This document shows positions 1-11,145 of a stretch of 64,000 nt of DNA, one piece after another. The stretch's first letter is position 1; every line of letters begins with the position of its first letter. A program made the position numbers and the translations under genes. The notes under the pieces are model-generated. The model saw only the letters and a list, made by a program, of their open reading frames with translations, was not told the DNA's origin and did not search any database. This DNA comes from Xylogone sp. PMI_703 (Eukaryota > Ascomycota > Leotiomycetes), in assembly GCA_021399445.1 (NCBI GenBank), contig JAJTUQ010000017.1, forward strand, positions 1 to 64,000. The letters run 5' to 3'.

Positions 1-3000
1 ACCACACTACTACCGTTTGCTGTACCACCGTTGCTGCCATCGAAAAAAACAACACTGACTTGCCGCTGCTGGTCGGTAACACGATGATCGATGTTGTATG
101 GCCGTGATGCATAAACTCCATCGCTTCTTGCTGCTCCACCGACTTGAATCGTCCTTGTGGTCCGTATATCGCCCGGATCCCTTGGACTGCCTTGCTCGTT
201 GCTTGCGCGGCTTTCTTGTGATGGACGCCTCTGGCCTGGTCCGCGTCGGCCTTAACTTGATGCTCTCTCTTGATACGTCGTGGGATGCTATACCTCATCA
301 ACTCCTCGCTGATGCCTCGCTCGTGCTTGGTCCGACGTTTTACTTCACCTTTGCTGCCGGTGGCATAATACCATGTGCTCATCGTCTCCAACTCCAAAAA
401 CTCATGCCACTTGACTGATGCCTGCTCGAACACGCTGATCAACTCTGGCCCCAATCGATGCAAAAAATTCCCGTCGATGGCGTAATGCTGTTGTGCGACG
501 CGTCGTTGATGCCCGGCTTGCCTGTATAACTTGTCAACCCAAATCTTTACTCAATCTGCTAAACCTCCTGAATATGTGACATTGATGTGTTCAAATACGT
601 AACCACTGTACGAACGTGGCCCTTAAATCCTTTATGATTTAATGCCTTGCTTTCTGATTGGCTGCTGTGCTTATCCCTTAACTCCTGTATGATTTAACCT
701 CTCGCTGTTCAATCACTTGACTGTTCTACTCCTTTAACTCCTGTATGATTTAAACTCTGCTTTCACTGTGGCCCTTGCCAACTCTCACCCTCTCCCTACT
801 TGCTAACCTCATCTATTACCAACTTTCTCCTTTTATCTTTTTGTATGATAAAATAACCAAATTAAAAATTAAAAATATTAAATAAAAATATAAAAATATA
901 AAAAATATAAAAAAATAAAAATCACTCACCGAATCAACGCATGTCGAAACGTATCCAATGCTAATCCTCCTGTCTCTTCTCCATCTCCCTCTGCTTCCTC
1001 CTCTTCACCCTCGTCCTCGTCCTCCTCCTCCCCCTTCATTCCCTCCTCCTTCTCCCACGTCCGGCTGGCCCGTCCCAACTTGCGCACCGCTATCCCGATC
1101 GCCACCTGTCGATATCCCCGCGTCGTCAACCGCACTCCTAAATACCTCTGGCTGTCTTTGGCCAACTGATTGCTCAACTCCTCCCCTGCCCACGGCTTGC
1201 CCTCGTCCGCGAACAAATACTCCGACTCGCGACGGTCTAATGCCCGCGCGAATGGCCGCACGTACACCAAATACTGTACCACCATCTGGCTGACCGCCGT
1301 TGGTAAAAATCGCACGATGTAATCCGTGTTGCCTCGCCGTTTGCGTGACTTGTCGTACATCGTCAAAAAACATACCTGCCCGTTGATCACGTATATGTTG
1401 CGTGCCGAATATACGCTGTTGCTGACCTTGATCGACCCGATCTCCGGCCCCCGCGCCGGCTGTCCTCCTGTGATATGCATCGTCACCATCAACTTCCGCA
1501 AAAACTCCCTTTCCCGGTTTAAATACCCTCTCTTCTGTGACTCGTTCCACGTCTCCGTCCCATCTGCTGCCCGCTTGATTAATGACCATGGTCCGCCCTT
1601 CTGCCGTGCCCGCCGGTACAAATATTCCCACCCAACTTTGCACTGCTTCTGATTTTTGACGTTCTCAATAAAATTATATTCAACTCGTCGAAAATGCGTA
1701 TTCCACGCCATCGAATCCTCGATTGTCGTCAAATCAATCGTGGGTGGTGGCTGGTCAAACATCAATTCTCGAATTAATATTCTTAATTCGCTAATTAAAT
1801 TCCGACACATCCTGCGTAAACTATCCATCCGGATTCCTGGTCCCTGATAATAAATCGTTTCTTCGTCGTGGGACCAATGGATATTCGACGGTTCCTGATG
1901 TTCATCGTTGGACTTTTTGCCCTTGGCTAACTGCGACAAAATGCTGGATATTGGTGAATACGACCCCTCGCACAAATGGTGTCGTCGAATCTCCTGGATC
2001 CGCTGCGGGACGGACCGCAACTCGTGCCTGGCCTGCAACCCTAATGCTGGCCACCCCACCAATGGGACCGCCACCTCTAACATGATCAATCGCCCGATCC
2101 ACAATATGCGTCCCATCGTGGGCGTCGACTGCATGGATGACCGTAACCGTGGGCCGCTGACGTCGATTCCTCGGACCGCCATATAATGCATCAACGGCGA
2201 CTCGTACAACGGCATCCGGCTGGTGTCCTGCTTTAACACCAACATGCACAAACACATCAACATATCGGCCAATGGGTCGTCTTCGGCCGTGGGCTCGTCG
2301 GGATCCTCGTTCTCCTCCATCCACTCACGTATGCGGTTGATACACTTCCACTGGCCGCTGGTGAACGTGACTCCTGTCTCTGTACACCGTTAACATCTAT
2401 CCTTTTTCTCCGGCGTATACGTCATGCAAAAAAAAATCCGGCTTGGTGCCGGCCCTTAAATCCTACATGATTTAACGTACTTTACACATTGGCTGGGTTG
2501 GCCTCCCTTTCGGTTACTGGCGCTGGCCCTTAAATCCTATATGATTTAACCTCTCGGCTCTGAATTGATCACTTGACCATTTTCTTAACTCCTAAATGAT
2601 TTAAATACCGCCTTTGCCGCTGGGTTAATCCCTTCTTGAAAACCCCTTCTGCACGTCCAACTTTTGATATGCCTTTCCGAATGGGCTCCTTTGCATAATC
2701 ATACTCTCCAATGGTACGAATAAAACTCATTACTTACCCGTCTCACCTCCCTCCTCCTCTGGCGCCGTGCGCATGGCGTAACATATAAACCGCTGCCAAT
2801 CCTCGCTGCACCGGTCCACTGACTTTGAATTCTGGTGTAATTCAAATGGGTGCTGGTGGGCCACCTCATTTTTCGGCGACTTCCACCACTTTAATGCATC
2901 TTTGTGGTCCACGCTGGCCAACGTATCCAAACACCGCTCCAAAATCCGGCCCCATGCCGCCATCAATCGACACAACTGTGGCTCCTCTGGCTTGGCTACT

Positions 3001-3752
3001 TCACTGAACGCATGTGTCTTGACCAAATCATGCTTGGACTGCTGCAATACTGTATTCCATCCGGTAAACCGCAACCATGGATCCCACTCGTCGGCCGGCA
3101 CCGTGGCTAACAATGTTGCACGATGCTCCTGCTTGGCTATCTCCCATGCCCGGATCTCTTGGGCAATTGGATCACTGGCCGAAACCCACGCTGGGACTTC
3201 CTCATCTGGCCCTTCTCCGTCAACCGGGTTGTTGTCGACTTCTCCCACGTCGGGGACGGTGATCTGGCGACGTTGATACTCCTCGTCGGCCTGCTTGCTC
3301 TCGTCCACCACCCAATATCGCTCTTTGCCATCCCGAAACCATGTTTGCAACCGTACTCTGGTACATATCTCGTCGATGGTTGTTCGCTTTTTCTCGTGGT
3401 CCTTATTTGCATGCCGTCGTATATATTGGTCGCTTTGGGTGATATACGAACACTCTCTACATTGGTATCCATCTACGATGGGGATGATGGGCTGTGGTGC
3501 CAAACCATTCTCGGGAATGGGAATCGTCGCGTAATTGTAATCATGCTTGAATTCTTTCGTATATCGCTCGATTTGACGCCGGATTGCTGGCTTGACGTCG
3601 TGATACCTGCGGATGTGCTCTACTAACCCACGGGCGCTGACCGCTTTGTTGCACCGGTCGCTCAAACACAACAACACCTTATACTTCACGTTCAAATGGA
3701 CTATATCGCTCCAAACTTCGGGGATGGGTCTAACTTCATATGCTGAATTCAT
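1..3752 (-). CDS. Zinc-finger / tyrosine-recombinase-like / RecQ helicase protein, 3' end outside window
   Basis: Three exons on the minus strand read as one protein: 3752-2738, 2379-930 and 521-1. Donors are GTAAGT and GTGAGT, acceptors are TACAG, and phase is kept at both joins. The start is the ATG at 3752; the ORF opens slightly upstream only with TTG. Exon 1 has two C2H2-like fingers (CLSDRC...HIRRYH and CRECS...HANKDH). Exon 2 carries TGGQPARGPE, a Lys hairpin (YDKSRKRRG) and RGYRQVAIG. Exon 3 opens with QAGHQRRVAQQHYAID, an H-x8-Y spacing as in tyrosine recombinases. It then reads a RecQ-type entry motif (FKSVEQQEAM) and Walker A (LPTSSGKS), and runs off the window at position 1. The architecture resembles fungal telomere-linked RecQ-like helicases, nuclear proteins usually found near chromosome ends. 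The recombinase assignment is my inference from motif spacing. Splicing is predicted, not observed. Confidence 0.82.
621..753. repeat. Three 22-bp palindromic repeats inside predicted intron 2
   Basis: Copies at about 621-642, 676-697 and 731-753 follow CCTTAAMTCCTNTATGATTTAA. The core is an inverted repeat, TTAAATC and GATTTAA around a six-base loop. All three lie inside the predicted 408-bp intron 929-522 of the recombinase-helicase gene. The same triplet occurs in the other intron of this gene. The spacer sequences between copies are also recognisably related between the two introns. Confidence 0.85.
2454..2604. repeat. Three 22-bp palindromic repeats inside predicted intron 1
   Basis: Copies at about 2454-2475, 2528-2549 and 2584-2604 have the same consensus and order as the triplet in the other intron. 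They lie in the predicted 358-bp intron 2737-2380. Intervening text is similar to that of the other triplet, for example 'cactTGACC' beside 'cactTGACT'. This points to duplication of one intron-borne sequence rather than chance. Confidence 0.85.
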
Positions 3753-3800
3753 TTTCGATGTCAAATCATTAAATTTCGTGGATTATTGTATAACCCTAAT

Positions 3801-3904
3801 CTTGTTGTGTGTTCACAAAACGTCTTCTCGCTGCACGGGCCTCAAAACCTTAATCTGACCAATCCCCGTTTACATACAACTTGTTGTGTGTGCACATAAC
3901 ACGA
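3801..3904. promoter_or_regulatory. Paired ~25-bp repeats between divergent recombinase-helicase genes
   Basis: CTTGTTGTGTGTTCACAAAA at 3801 and CTTGTTGTGTGTGCACATAA at 3880 are near-identical, 79 bp apart and in the same orientation. Each contains inverted half-sites of TTGTG and CACAA type. They sit between the start of the minus-strand gene (3752) and the first readable codons of the plus-strand helicase copy. They could be operators, or a duplicated breakpoint of the truncated right-hand copy. No function can be assigned from sequence alone. Confidence 0.4.
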
Positions 3905-6382
3905 CGTTTAATCCGAGAGTTTGAATATTTTAACTATTCTGAATCTAACACTTATCTATTTACTCATCATAACAATACCCAGCTAACAAGTAATCGATTA
4001 TCTTCTTTGCTAGCTCGGAGATCACTAGAGATTATTAAGGAGCAGCTAATAATAAATTCTTATCGTCAATTGATAAAGTATGTTATCAAACATCGAATCT
4101 TGTTAGAGGTCGATAGCTCTAGCTCGGAAGAGGACCTGATTGAGGATTTACAGGCTAATCACACGACTAGAACACATAACAAGACTTATGGACGAGAAGT
4201 GAGCCTGAATTACACCAAGAATATTTTTATCGAGAGTCGAGCACTAGAATATAATATTAAGTACTATAAGTATTTTAATTTACCGTTTAAAGCTTATAAT
4301 CTGAAAAGTTCTAACAAGTCGGACGCTAAGAAGCACAAGAGACAGACTTCTAGTTTAGATATAAGCTCTAAAAAGCTTAAATCTAAGGGTCGATCCGATT
4401 CGAATTCAACTTCTAGTTCTAGTTCTGTTATAAGTTCTGAATTAAATGTTTCCGAGTTAATTAGTTCGGTGGTCCTACCCGAGAGGATAGTCAATCGACG
4501 CTTATTAGAATCTTCTCGTTTAATAAGCTCGTCGGCTGATACGATCGATTTAACTCGGGACGTCATAGCCCAGAATTCGTCTAGCTATAAGTATAATAAT
4601 AATAAATCATTATTAACTTATCTACGAGAATTCTTCAAAGATTCCACGGCTGATTTTAAGTCCATACAACAGAAGTAGGCTCTCGAGGTTATTATTATTC
4701 ACAAGTACCTGTTTATAACGTATATTAACGGCACCAGTAGTGGAAAATCTCTATTATTCTTACTACCCAGTTTTATTAACCAGAATAATCATACGTATTT
4801 CGTATGTAGCCCACGAGTGAGCCTGAAGGAAGATCTACTGCGTAGATCTCGCGAACTAGGCCTAAGGTCGGCTATATACGACCCTGGAGACCTGGAGACG
4901 AGTTTTATTAATAATCTAATCTTTCTAAGTTATGACGACTTATTAGATGAGAGATTTACTAAATATTTAATAAATTTGAAGGGTAATAATCAAGCCTATA
5001 CTCTATACTTAGATGAAGTTCACTTATTATTACTCGAGAAGGAATTTAGACCCATGTTTAAATATATAAATACGGTTGTTAAGTATATTACTCAGATCGT
5101 ATTTCTAAGTGCTACCTTACCGAATCCTCTATTAGAATTACTTGAACGCTTTTTTAAGGTTGTTCACAATGAGATAATTCGAGGCTCGACTACTCGAGGT
5201 AACATCTCGTATAATATCATCGATAAATCTAGTGATAATAAGCCTGAAGTTGATATTCTTATAGACTTATTAAATAATAAGATTTATCCAAACTTAAAGT
5301 CTGACGAGAAGGTTATCATCTTTACCTCTACCTATAAGAGCGTGGATTTTTTAAGCAAACACTTACAGATTCCCGGTTATTATAGTATTAAGGATAAAGA
5401 CGATAAATCGGAGATTTTAAAGGATTTTACTAGTAATCCACGTACTAGAGCTTTGATTGGCACTTCGGCTCTGGAAGTAGGCTTAGACATACCTCACGTC
5501 CGCTTCTCGATTCACCTGTACAAGATTAGTGGCCTGGTAAGCTTAGATCAGGGAATCGGCCGAATCGGGAGGGATGGCAAACCGAGTATTAGTTATGTCA
5601 TAACTAATACTACGTTAAATAACAAGGTTTTCAAGCCCGAGTTACTAGATCTACCCGTAAATACTGTCGAAGATTTTCAGAGACTAGATTACAACAAGCT
5701 GTTAGAGTTCTTAACCGCTAGATCTTGTTATCGAATAATTTTAGAGAATTATTTTAATAACAAGACCTTAGAACAGTGTACATTACCTTTAGTTAGATGT
5801 TCTTACTGCGAGAATAATAACTATATTCTAAAAGTAAGCCAGGATCTTAATAGACAAGAATTCGCTCGGACGGAAGAGAATCTTCAGGCTCTGATCGATA
5901 AGCTTGAAACCTGGAGTAATATATGCTTATTATGTCTACTGACTAATAATCTCGAGTCTAGTCTTGGTCATAATTTATATGATTGTTCGAAAGACAAGAA
6001 TGTAAGTTTAACTTTTCGAGCTTACTTTAAAGAACACAAAGAATATATTCGTAAACACCGACTTTTTAAAGAAGGAAGTTGTTGTTTTCAGTGTTATTTA
6101 CCATCAAAGCTTTGTCGTAACCGAGATATTCATAATATGAGGTGTAAATACCAGGATATCATATTAGAATCTTGTTTACTAACTCAACTTTTAGTGGTAA
6201 ACAACAAGTTAAGCTTAAAATGTTTACAGAAAGTTAATGTTAATAAAATAGAAGATGTCAAGGAGTTTTGCTGACTTATAAGTACTAAGATAGCTTATAA
6301 TAATACGGATAGTATTAAAGCCTTGGAGATATTTACCGAACTTGATTTAAGTATATTAGAAAACTTAAATCTAAATACTTAA
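3881..6382 (+). pseudogene. AT-rich, 5'-truncated RecQ-like helicase of the same family, two in-frame stops
   Basis: One frame runs from 3881 to the TAA at 6380-6382. It is broken only by TAG at 4676-4678 and TGA at 6272-6274. It begins inside the recombinase-like part (SYRQLIKYV, then QANHTTRTHNKTYG with the same H-x8-Y spacing). It continues through a Ser-rich linker, the entry motif (FKSIQQK, then the TAG), Walker A (NGTSSGKS), a DEVH box, SATLP, IIFTSTYKS, ALIGTSALEVGLDI and QGIGRIGRDG, so all main SF2 helicase motifs are visible. A C-terminal CxxC-rich region follows. There is no finger domain and no ATG start in the expected place. Codons are strongly A/T-ending, unlike the GC-richer minus-strand neighbour. 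It is probably a decayed copy; stop readthrough or unseen small introns are less likely alternatives. Confidence 0.85.
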
Positions 6383-6425
6383 ACTTAACTTAATAAGGTA
6401 AAAACGGATAATAAAAACTTACATA

Positions 6426-6737
6426 GTTAAGTCATATAATTAAGTTCTACAACTGGATTATACAATTAGGCTACATGGCTTGGTCATATAATTAGACTAT
6501 ATAACTAGACTATGTAATTAAGTTATATGACTAGGCTATACAATTGGGTTACACAACTAAGTTCTACAACTAAGCTATATTACTGGGCTATACCGCTGGG
6601 CCATACTGCTAGGCCATACTGCTAAGTTATACAACTAGGCTATATGACTAGGTCATATAACTAGGCTATATGACTAGATTATATAACTTGGTTATACAAC
6701 TAGGTTATACTACTGGACTACATTCCTGGATTATACC
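6426..6737. repeat. 13-bp minisatellite, 24 units in perfect register
   Basis: Twenty-four consecutive 13-base units, such as ACTAGGCTATATG, ACTAGGTCATATA and ACTTGGTTATACA, can be laid out without a single insertion or deletion. Consensus is ACTAGGYTATAYR. Variation is almost wholly base substitution, mostly transitions. It starts about 45 bp after the last stop of the helicase relic. Confidence 0.9.
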
Positions 6738-8015
6738 AGCATGATATATATAGTAAATTAAGAGAGTTCTCGTCTTACATGACTAACTACTGACTGTCTA
6801 GCTTAGCCAGTAAAACTCTCGATTTACTATTACCAAATAGAGAAGAATTAAAAAAAAAAAAAAGAAGAAAAGTAAGAAAGATAATAAACAAAAGATCTGA
6901 TTAGCTAATCCAAGTTAGTACATCTTACATTATGGCTAACTTTCAAGTTGTTATCCCGGTCTCGTATAAGGTACAATTGTGGAAGTTATTAGTCGAGATT
7001 TTGAAGTGGTCATCTCCTGGTCCCTTGCTTATTGAAGCAGTCAAATGGGCATGGTTTGATGAAGAAAAAGAGAATACTATAAATGATTAAAAGGAGAATC
7101 CTGAGGATGAGACAATGTATAGAATTATGTTACAGAGATTAAAGGAAAGATGGATATAAGTAGTTAGATACAATTAAAGATAAATCTAATAAGTTCAAAG
7201 ACAAACAACTAACCTTTGAAAATAACTTCAGGTTAGACTAGTCTTGAACATTACAATTTTTTATTTTTCTTGTTTAATTAGTTATAATAATAATTATAAT
7301 AATAATAATAATAATAATGATAACGCTAAATAGACAACTGATACCTAAAGAAAAAAGATTTACAGTAGTGATCCCACTAAAGTCATGCAAAAATAGAGGA
7401 GAGACTTCAAGACAAGGCTAAAGTCTCTCGGAGATCAAGCACCAAAAGACGAGGAAATAAAGTAAGACAAGAAAATCTATCTTATTACTAAAAACAAATA
7501 ACGGAAAATTATATACATCAACATTAATAACTCCATGGCCAGCAATGACGTTTACGAAAAAAAGACTCGTTGAATAAAGAAGACTTTTTAGAAATAAGTA
7601 TTAATAATGCTTATGACACATAAAAATCATAGTTAATCAGGGTTTAGCCTAAAAAATACAGAACAGATATTCAAGATGATAAAGCGACTGATGACAGAAA
7701 CACAGAAGTTTCTGTAATCTTCCTTAAAAAAGAGAAGATTAAAGATCTTGTAACCCCTAGTTCTATAGTATAAATAAAAATAATTATTATATTTTCAAAT
7801 AATTTAAAATTTTTCTTTTTTGATAAGTTTAAGTATACTTATAATAACTTTATACTTAAAAAGTTAAAACTAACTTTATATAAAATAATTACAAAAAAGT
7901 AATTACAAGTTATAACTATAACTAACAAGTTTACTAAGATATACTTTAATGTTATAAATAAAATAAAATTTCTTGATTTTTAACTAATATAAATCTTATT
8001 ATATAATATTATTAT
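6738..8015. other. AT-rich degraded sequence, no intact gene
   Basis: Very AT-rich, with homopolymer A runs and stops in all frames. A short open stretch near 6931-7090 (reading MANFQVVIPVSYKVQLWK) suggests a transposon protein remnant, but it is interrupted and I do not recognise it. Confidence 0.5.
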
Positions 8016-8252
8016 TATAGAAGTAATAATATAAGTATAACAATAACACTAACTAGAACATACAGAAATAAAGTTTATATGACGGAATCACGCAAAATTA
8101 TATAAACAACAAGTACACAAAGCAAACGAACGAACCACTCCTTTAGTTAAGTATAAAAAGGTTATTAATTTACTATCCAGGGCTTGCCATCAATATATAC
8201 TAGCTCAGCTTAGCATAACTATTACTAATACATGACGGGTTTCCCTACCACA
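8016..8252 (+). repeat. RIP-mutated copy of a ~237-bp LTR-like repeat
   Basis: Aligns end to end with 34418-34654 in the same orientation. Differences are mostly C-to-T or G-to-A in this copy (TGTGGAAGCAATAG there, TATAGAAGTAATAA here). The better copy starts TGTGG and ends CCACA, as LTRs do. This is a solo LTR or a small LTR-derived element. No flanking coding remnant is recognised. Confidence 0.7.
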
Positions 8253-8762
8253 GTATTATTTACTCTGTCCGTATAACTCTAAATATATTCAACTTTACAC
8301 AGATAGCTATTAAACGTTAATTCATAATAAAAAGATTTATTAATACTTTTTACTTTAAGTTTAAACTTAAGATCTCAAGATAAAAACATTATATAAAGAG
8401 ATTTATACTATTAAGATCAGAAAATTCTACTTCATTTATAATATTAAAGTATATCTTAGTAAGCTTATTAGTTATAATTATTTTTACTACTTATAACATT
8501 TTTTTTATATATTTATTATATAAAGTATTTAACCTTTTAAATGTAAAGTTAGTATAAGTACATTTAAACTTATTATTAAGGAAAAGAGAAGAAAAAGAAA
8601 AAAGAAAGAAAAAAGAAGACAAAGAAAAGAAAAGAAAAGGAGGAAGGAAAAAAAAGATTTTAATTATTTAAGAGTATAATAACCATTTATACTATAAAAC
8701 CAGGGGGCTACAATGTCTTTCGTCTCTCTCCCTTCTAAAGGAGATTAAGAAAGACACTACAT

Positions 8763-8845
8763 AAGTTCTACTGAGAATCGAACTCAGATCTCTCTCTTTC
8801 TCTATATTCAAGAACATAAAATATTAACCACTTTACCATATAACC
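8763..8845 (-). pseudogene. Degenerate tRNA-Gln-like sequence
   Basis: On the minus strand the sequence reads GGTTATATGGTAAAGTGGTT, then a variable middle, then CTGAGTTCGATTCTCAG and TAGAAC. The T-arm (GAGTTCGATTCTC), the D-arm-like TGGTAAAGTGGTTA and partly pairing acceptor ends resemble a fungal tRNA-Gln. The anticodon stem is not convincing, and A/T replacements suggest RIP. It is probably a tRNA pseudogene or a tRNA-derived SINE head. Confidence 0.45.
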
Positions 8846-9139
8846 CGTCTTATTATACCTCGTTCTCTTAAACCTAACTATAAAAATAGATCTTCAAAAT
8901 AAAACTTAATATATCTCCCTTTTTATATTCTTAAAAAATCCGATTTATCTATTTGAAAATAAAATCATTATATAATAAGATAAGGTTTATACTATTAGAA
9001 TCAGAAAACCTCACTTTATCTATAACATCAAAGTATGTCTTAATAAGTTTACTGATTCTAGTTATTAGTTATAACTTATAATATATTATTAATTATAATT
9101 ATTGTTATATAATACATAAAACACTTCTTAGCCTAAGAT

Positions 9140-9650
9140 GTAAGACTGTCATAAAGCGTCGCCTTTTTCCGATTAAGCTAGAACGAGGCCCAACACCAGC
9201 TCAGAACAAGACGAAACATCAGGAGACTAATAACTTTCAGATCCTGTGAACTCCGAACTTCACAACTAGCCAAATCGGCAACCAGGCATCGTACAAGCTC
9301 GTGAGCAGTATCGTTGGAAAACTAACTCCAAGACCTACGCACGCATATAGTTCTCGTCGGCGTACGACACCCGGTCGTCGAGATATCTAGCTCAAAAAAC
9401 GTAAAACAACCTGTCTTCTCAACTTCACAATAATATGTCTTGACGGCCAGGCATTACACAAACATACCTAGTTAACACTGTTCGATAAGTCACTCGATTC
9501 TCTACGGACATAACACCGAAAGCTTCCTCGCAGCTCCCTCTCCACTACTGAGATAGACCGCCACGAAGAAGGAAGGTGCCGCAAAAGAACAAGGCATTAC
9601 ACCATGACACAGACCAGGCCGAGGCATCGTACCACGGAATGAGTCATTAG
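9140..9650. repeat. GC-richer island with diverged internal repeats
   Basis: The motif AGGCATYRYACMA occurs at about 9284, 9449, 9592 and 9622. The first two copies lie in longer diverged repeats of roughly 165 bp, each preceded by an AACTTCACAA match. No open frame of note is present. It contrasts sharply in base composition with the AT-rich flanks, so it may be a younger insertion or a remnant spared from RIP. Confidence 0.4.
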
Positions 9651-10754
9651 AATAATAACCTAATAATATTAATATTTTTTATTAATTTATTTATTTTTGT
9701 TTATTACTTAATATTATTTTTTATTATCTTAAAATTATATTTATAATTATATATTAATATATATTTTGTTTATTATTGTTTATTTTTTCTTATAGTCCTT
9801 GTTTATATATTATTAGATTTTCTACTCACTTTATGTTATATATAAATATTCTTTATATTAATATTTATTTATAATAAAGATAATGAACTATAATATTAAA
9901 TTATTCTTGAGAATTAAAATTATTATATAATTATAATTATACTTAAATTTTTTTGTATATTATTTAACTTAATAACAAATTATTAGTTTAATATTATAAT
10001 ATTTATGAATATATTTTATTAATTTATAGGTATTAATCATTTTATTATATTAATTATTCAAATATAATAATACTTTATATTTTATATTTAAATAGACTAA
10101 ATTACTTTAAATTTCAGGGATAAATTTAACTAAATATACTATTTTTATTTTTATAGTTAAATTATCGAATTTTGTAATTCTAGAAAATAACCTTAACTTG
10201 TATTATATATATAATATATCTTTTCTTATATAAACTTTAAAACTTTAATCTGACTATTTATTATTATTATTTAACTTATATTATATACTTAATATATAAT
10301 GTCTAATCTGAGGTTATATAATTAATATAAATAAATTTATTTTTTTTAATTAAGTTAAAATATTAATAAATATTAATTTAATATAATAATAAATATTAAT
10401 TAATTAATAATTTAATTTTATATTTTTATATTTGAATTATATAATAATTATTAATTATAAGAAAATATAAATTATATTATTTAATAATATTTAATTAAGT
10501 TTTTCTAAAGATTTAATTTTTATATATTATAATTATATAATAATAAAAATATTTAATAATAAAAATCAAAAATTAAATAATTTTAGTTTTATATTTAAAT
10601 AACAATTTAAGTATTAATTATATTAATATACAAATTAGATCATTAGAAAATATTCGTTTAATATTATTAAATAGTCTTATTTATGTTTTAAGTACTTCTG
10701 ATTCAGGTAATCAAATAGTTATTCAAAGAAGATTTTAAGTACAATAATTATTCT

Positions 10755-10804
10755 AAACACCAGTGCACGGGCCGGCGACGCCGTAAACACTAGTACGTGG
10801 GCCG
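10755..10804. repeat. 30-bp-period tandem duplication at AT/GC boundary
   Basis: AAACACCAGTGCACGGGCCG at 10755 and AAACACTAGTACGTGGGCCG at 10785 are offset by exactly 30 bp. The difference bases are C/T or G/A. The pair marks the switch from the AT-rich tract to the GC-rich gene island and could be an element end. Confidence 0.55.
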
Positions 10805-11145
10805 TTACCTGTCTATTCCCCGCCTATTCGCCCCCTATTCGCCTCCTGTTTACTCCTTATTCCCTCCTTATTCATCCACGGATAGCGTCCTACCCGTCGA
10901 CGCGTCCCTCGGTACACACCTCTTACACGCGTCTGCTCTGTCCGTGTATCGTTTACAACCCCTGAGTTATTTGCTGGTTAGTAAGCCTTCTATTCACCAC
11001 TTATGCTATACGTTAACACTTCTCCTGATTCCTATTAATACACTCTCTCATCGACATCTGTTTACTCTTTCACCTTTAGTCTACTGCCCTCTCCTGGACG
11101 CTCTCCTAAATCTTCTACGATTTGCTCGTGGCCTACCCACTGGGC

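Larger units (their letters stand above)
8253..10754. other. AT-rich RIP-like tract without genes
   Basis: Dominated by TTA/TAT/ATA strings, especially 9660-10740, with no sustained open frame on either strand. It includes a purine-rich stretch at about 8580-8655, a tRNA-like remnant (8763-8845) and a GC-richer island with repeats (9140-9650). It is best read as decayed transposon sequence separating two GC-rich blocks. Confidence 0.7.

Noticed and set aside
958..2324. Several 60-210-codon frames on both strands over exon 2 of the left gene
   Set aside because: They overlap the domain-bearing frame, are low-complexity or compositional echoes of it, and show no domains.
2825..3858. Plus-strand frames opposite exon 1 of the left gene
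   Set aside because: Shadows of the zinc-finger exon, with no domain or start context.
1..6737. Telomere repeats confirming a chromosome end
   Set aside because: No TTAGGG-type array is present; a subtelomeric location rests only on the gene family.
11122..11145. Longer start of the recombinase-like protein
   Set aside because: The extra codons begin at a TTG; fungal nuclear genes use ATG, so 11146 was chosen.
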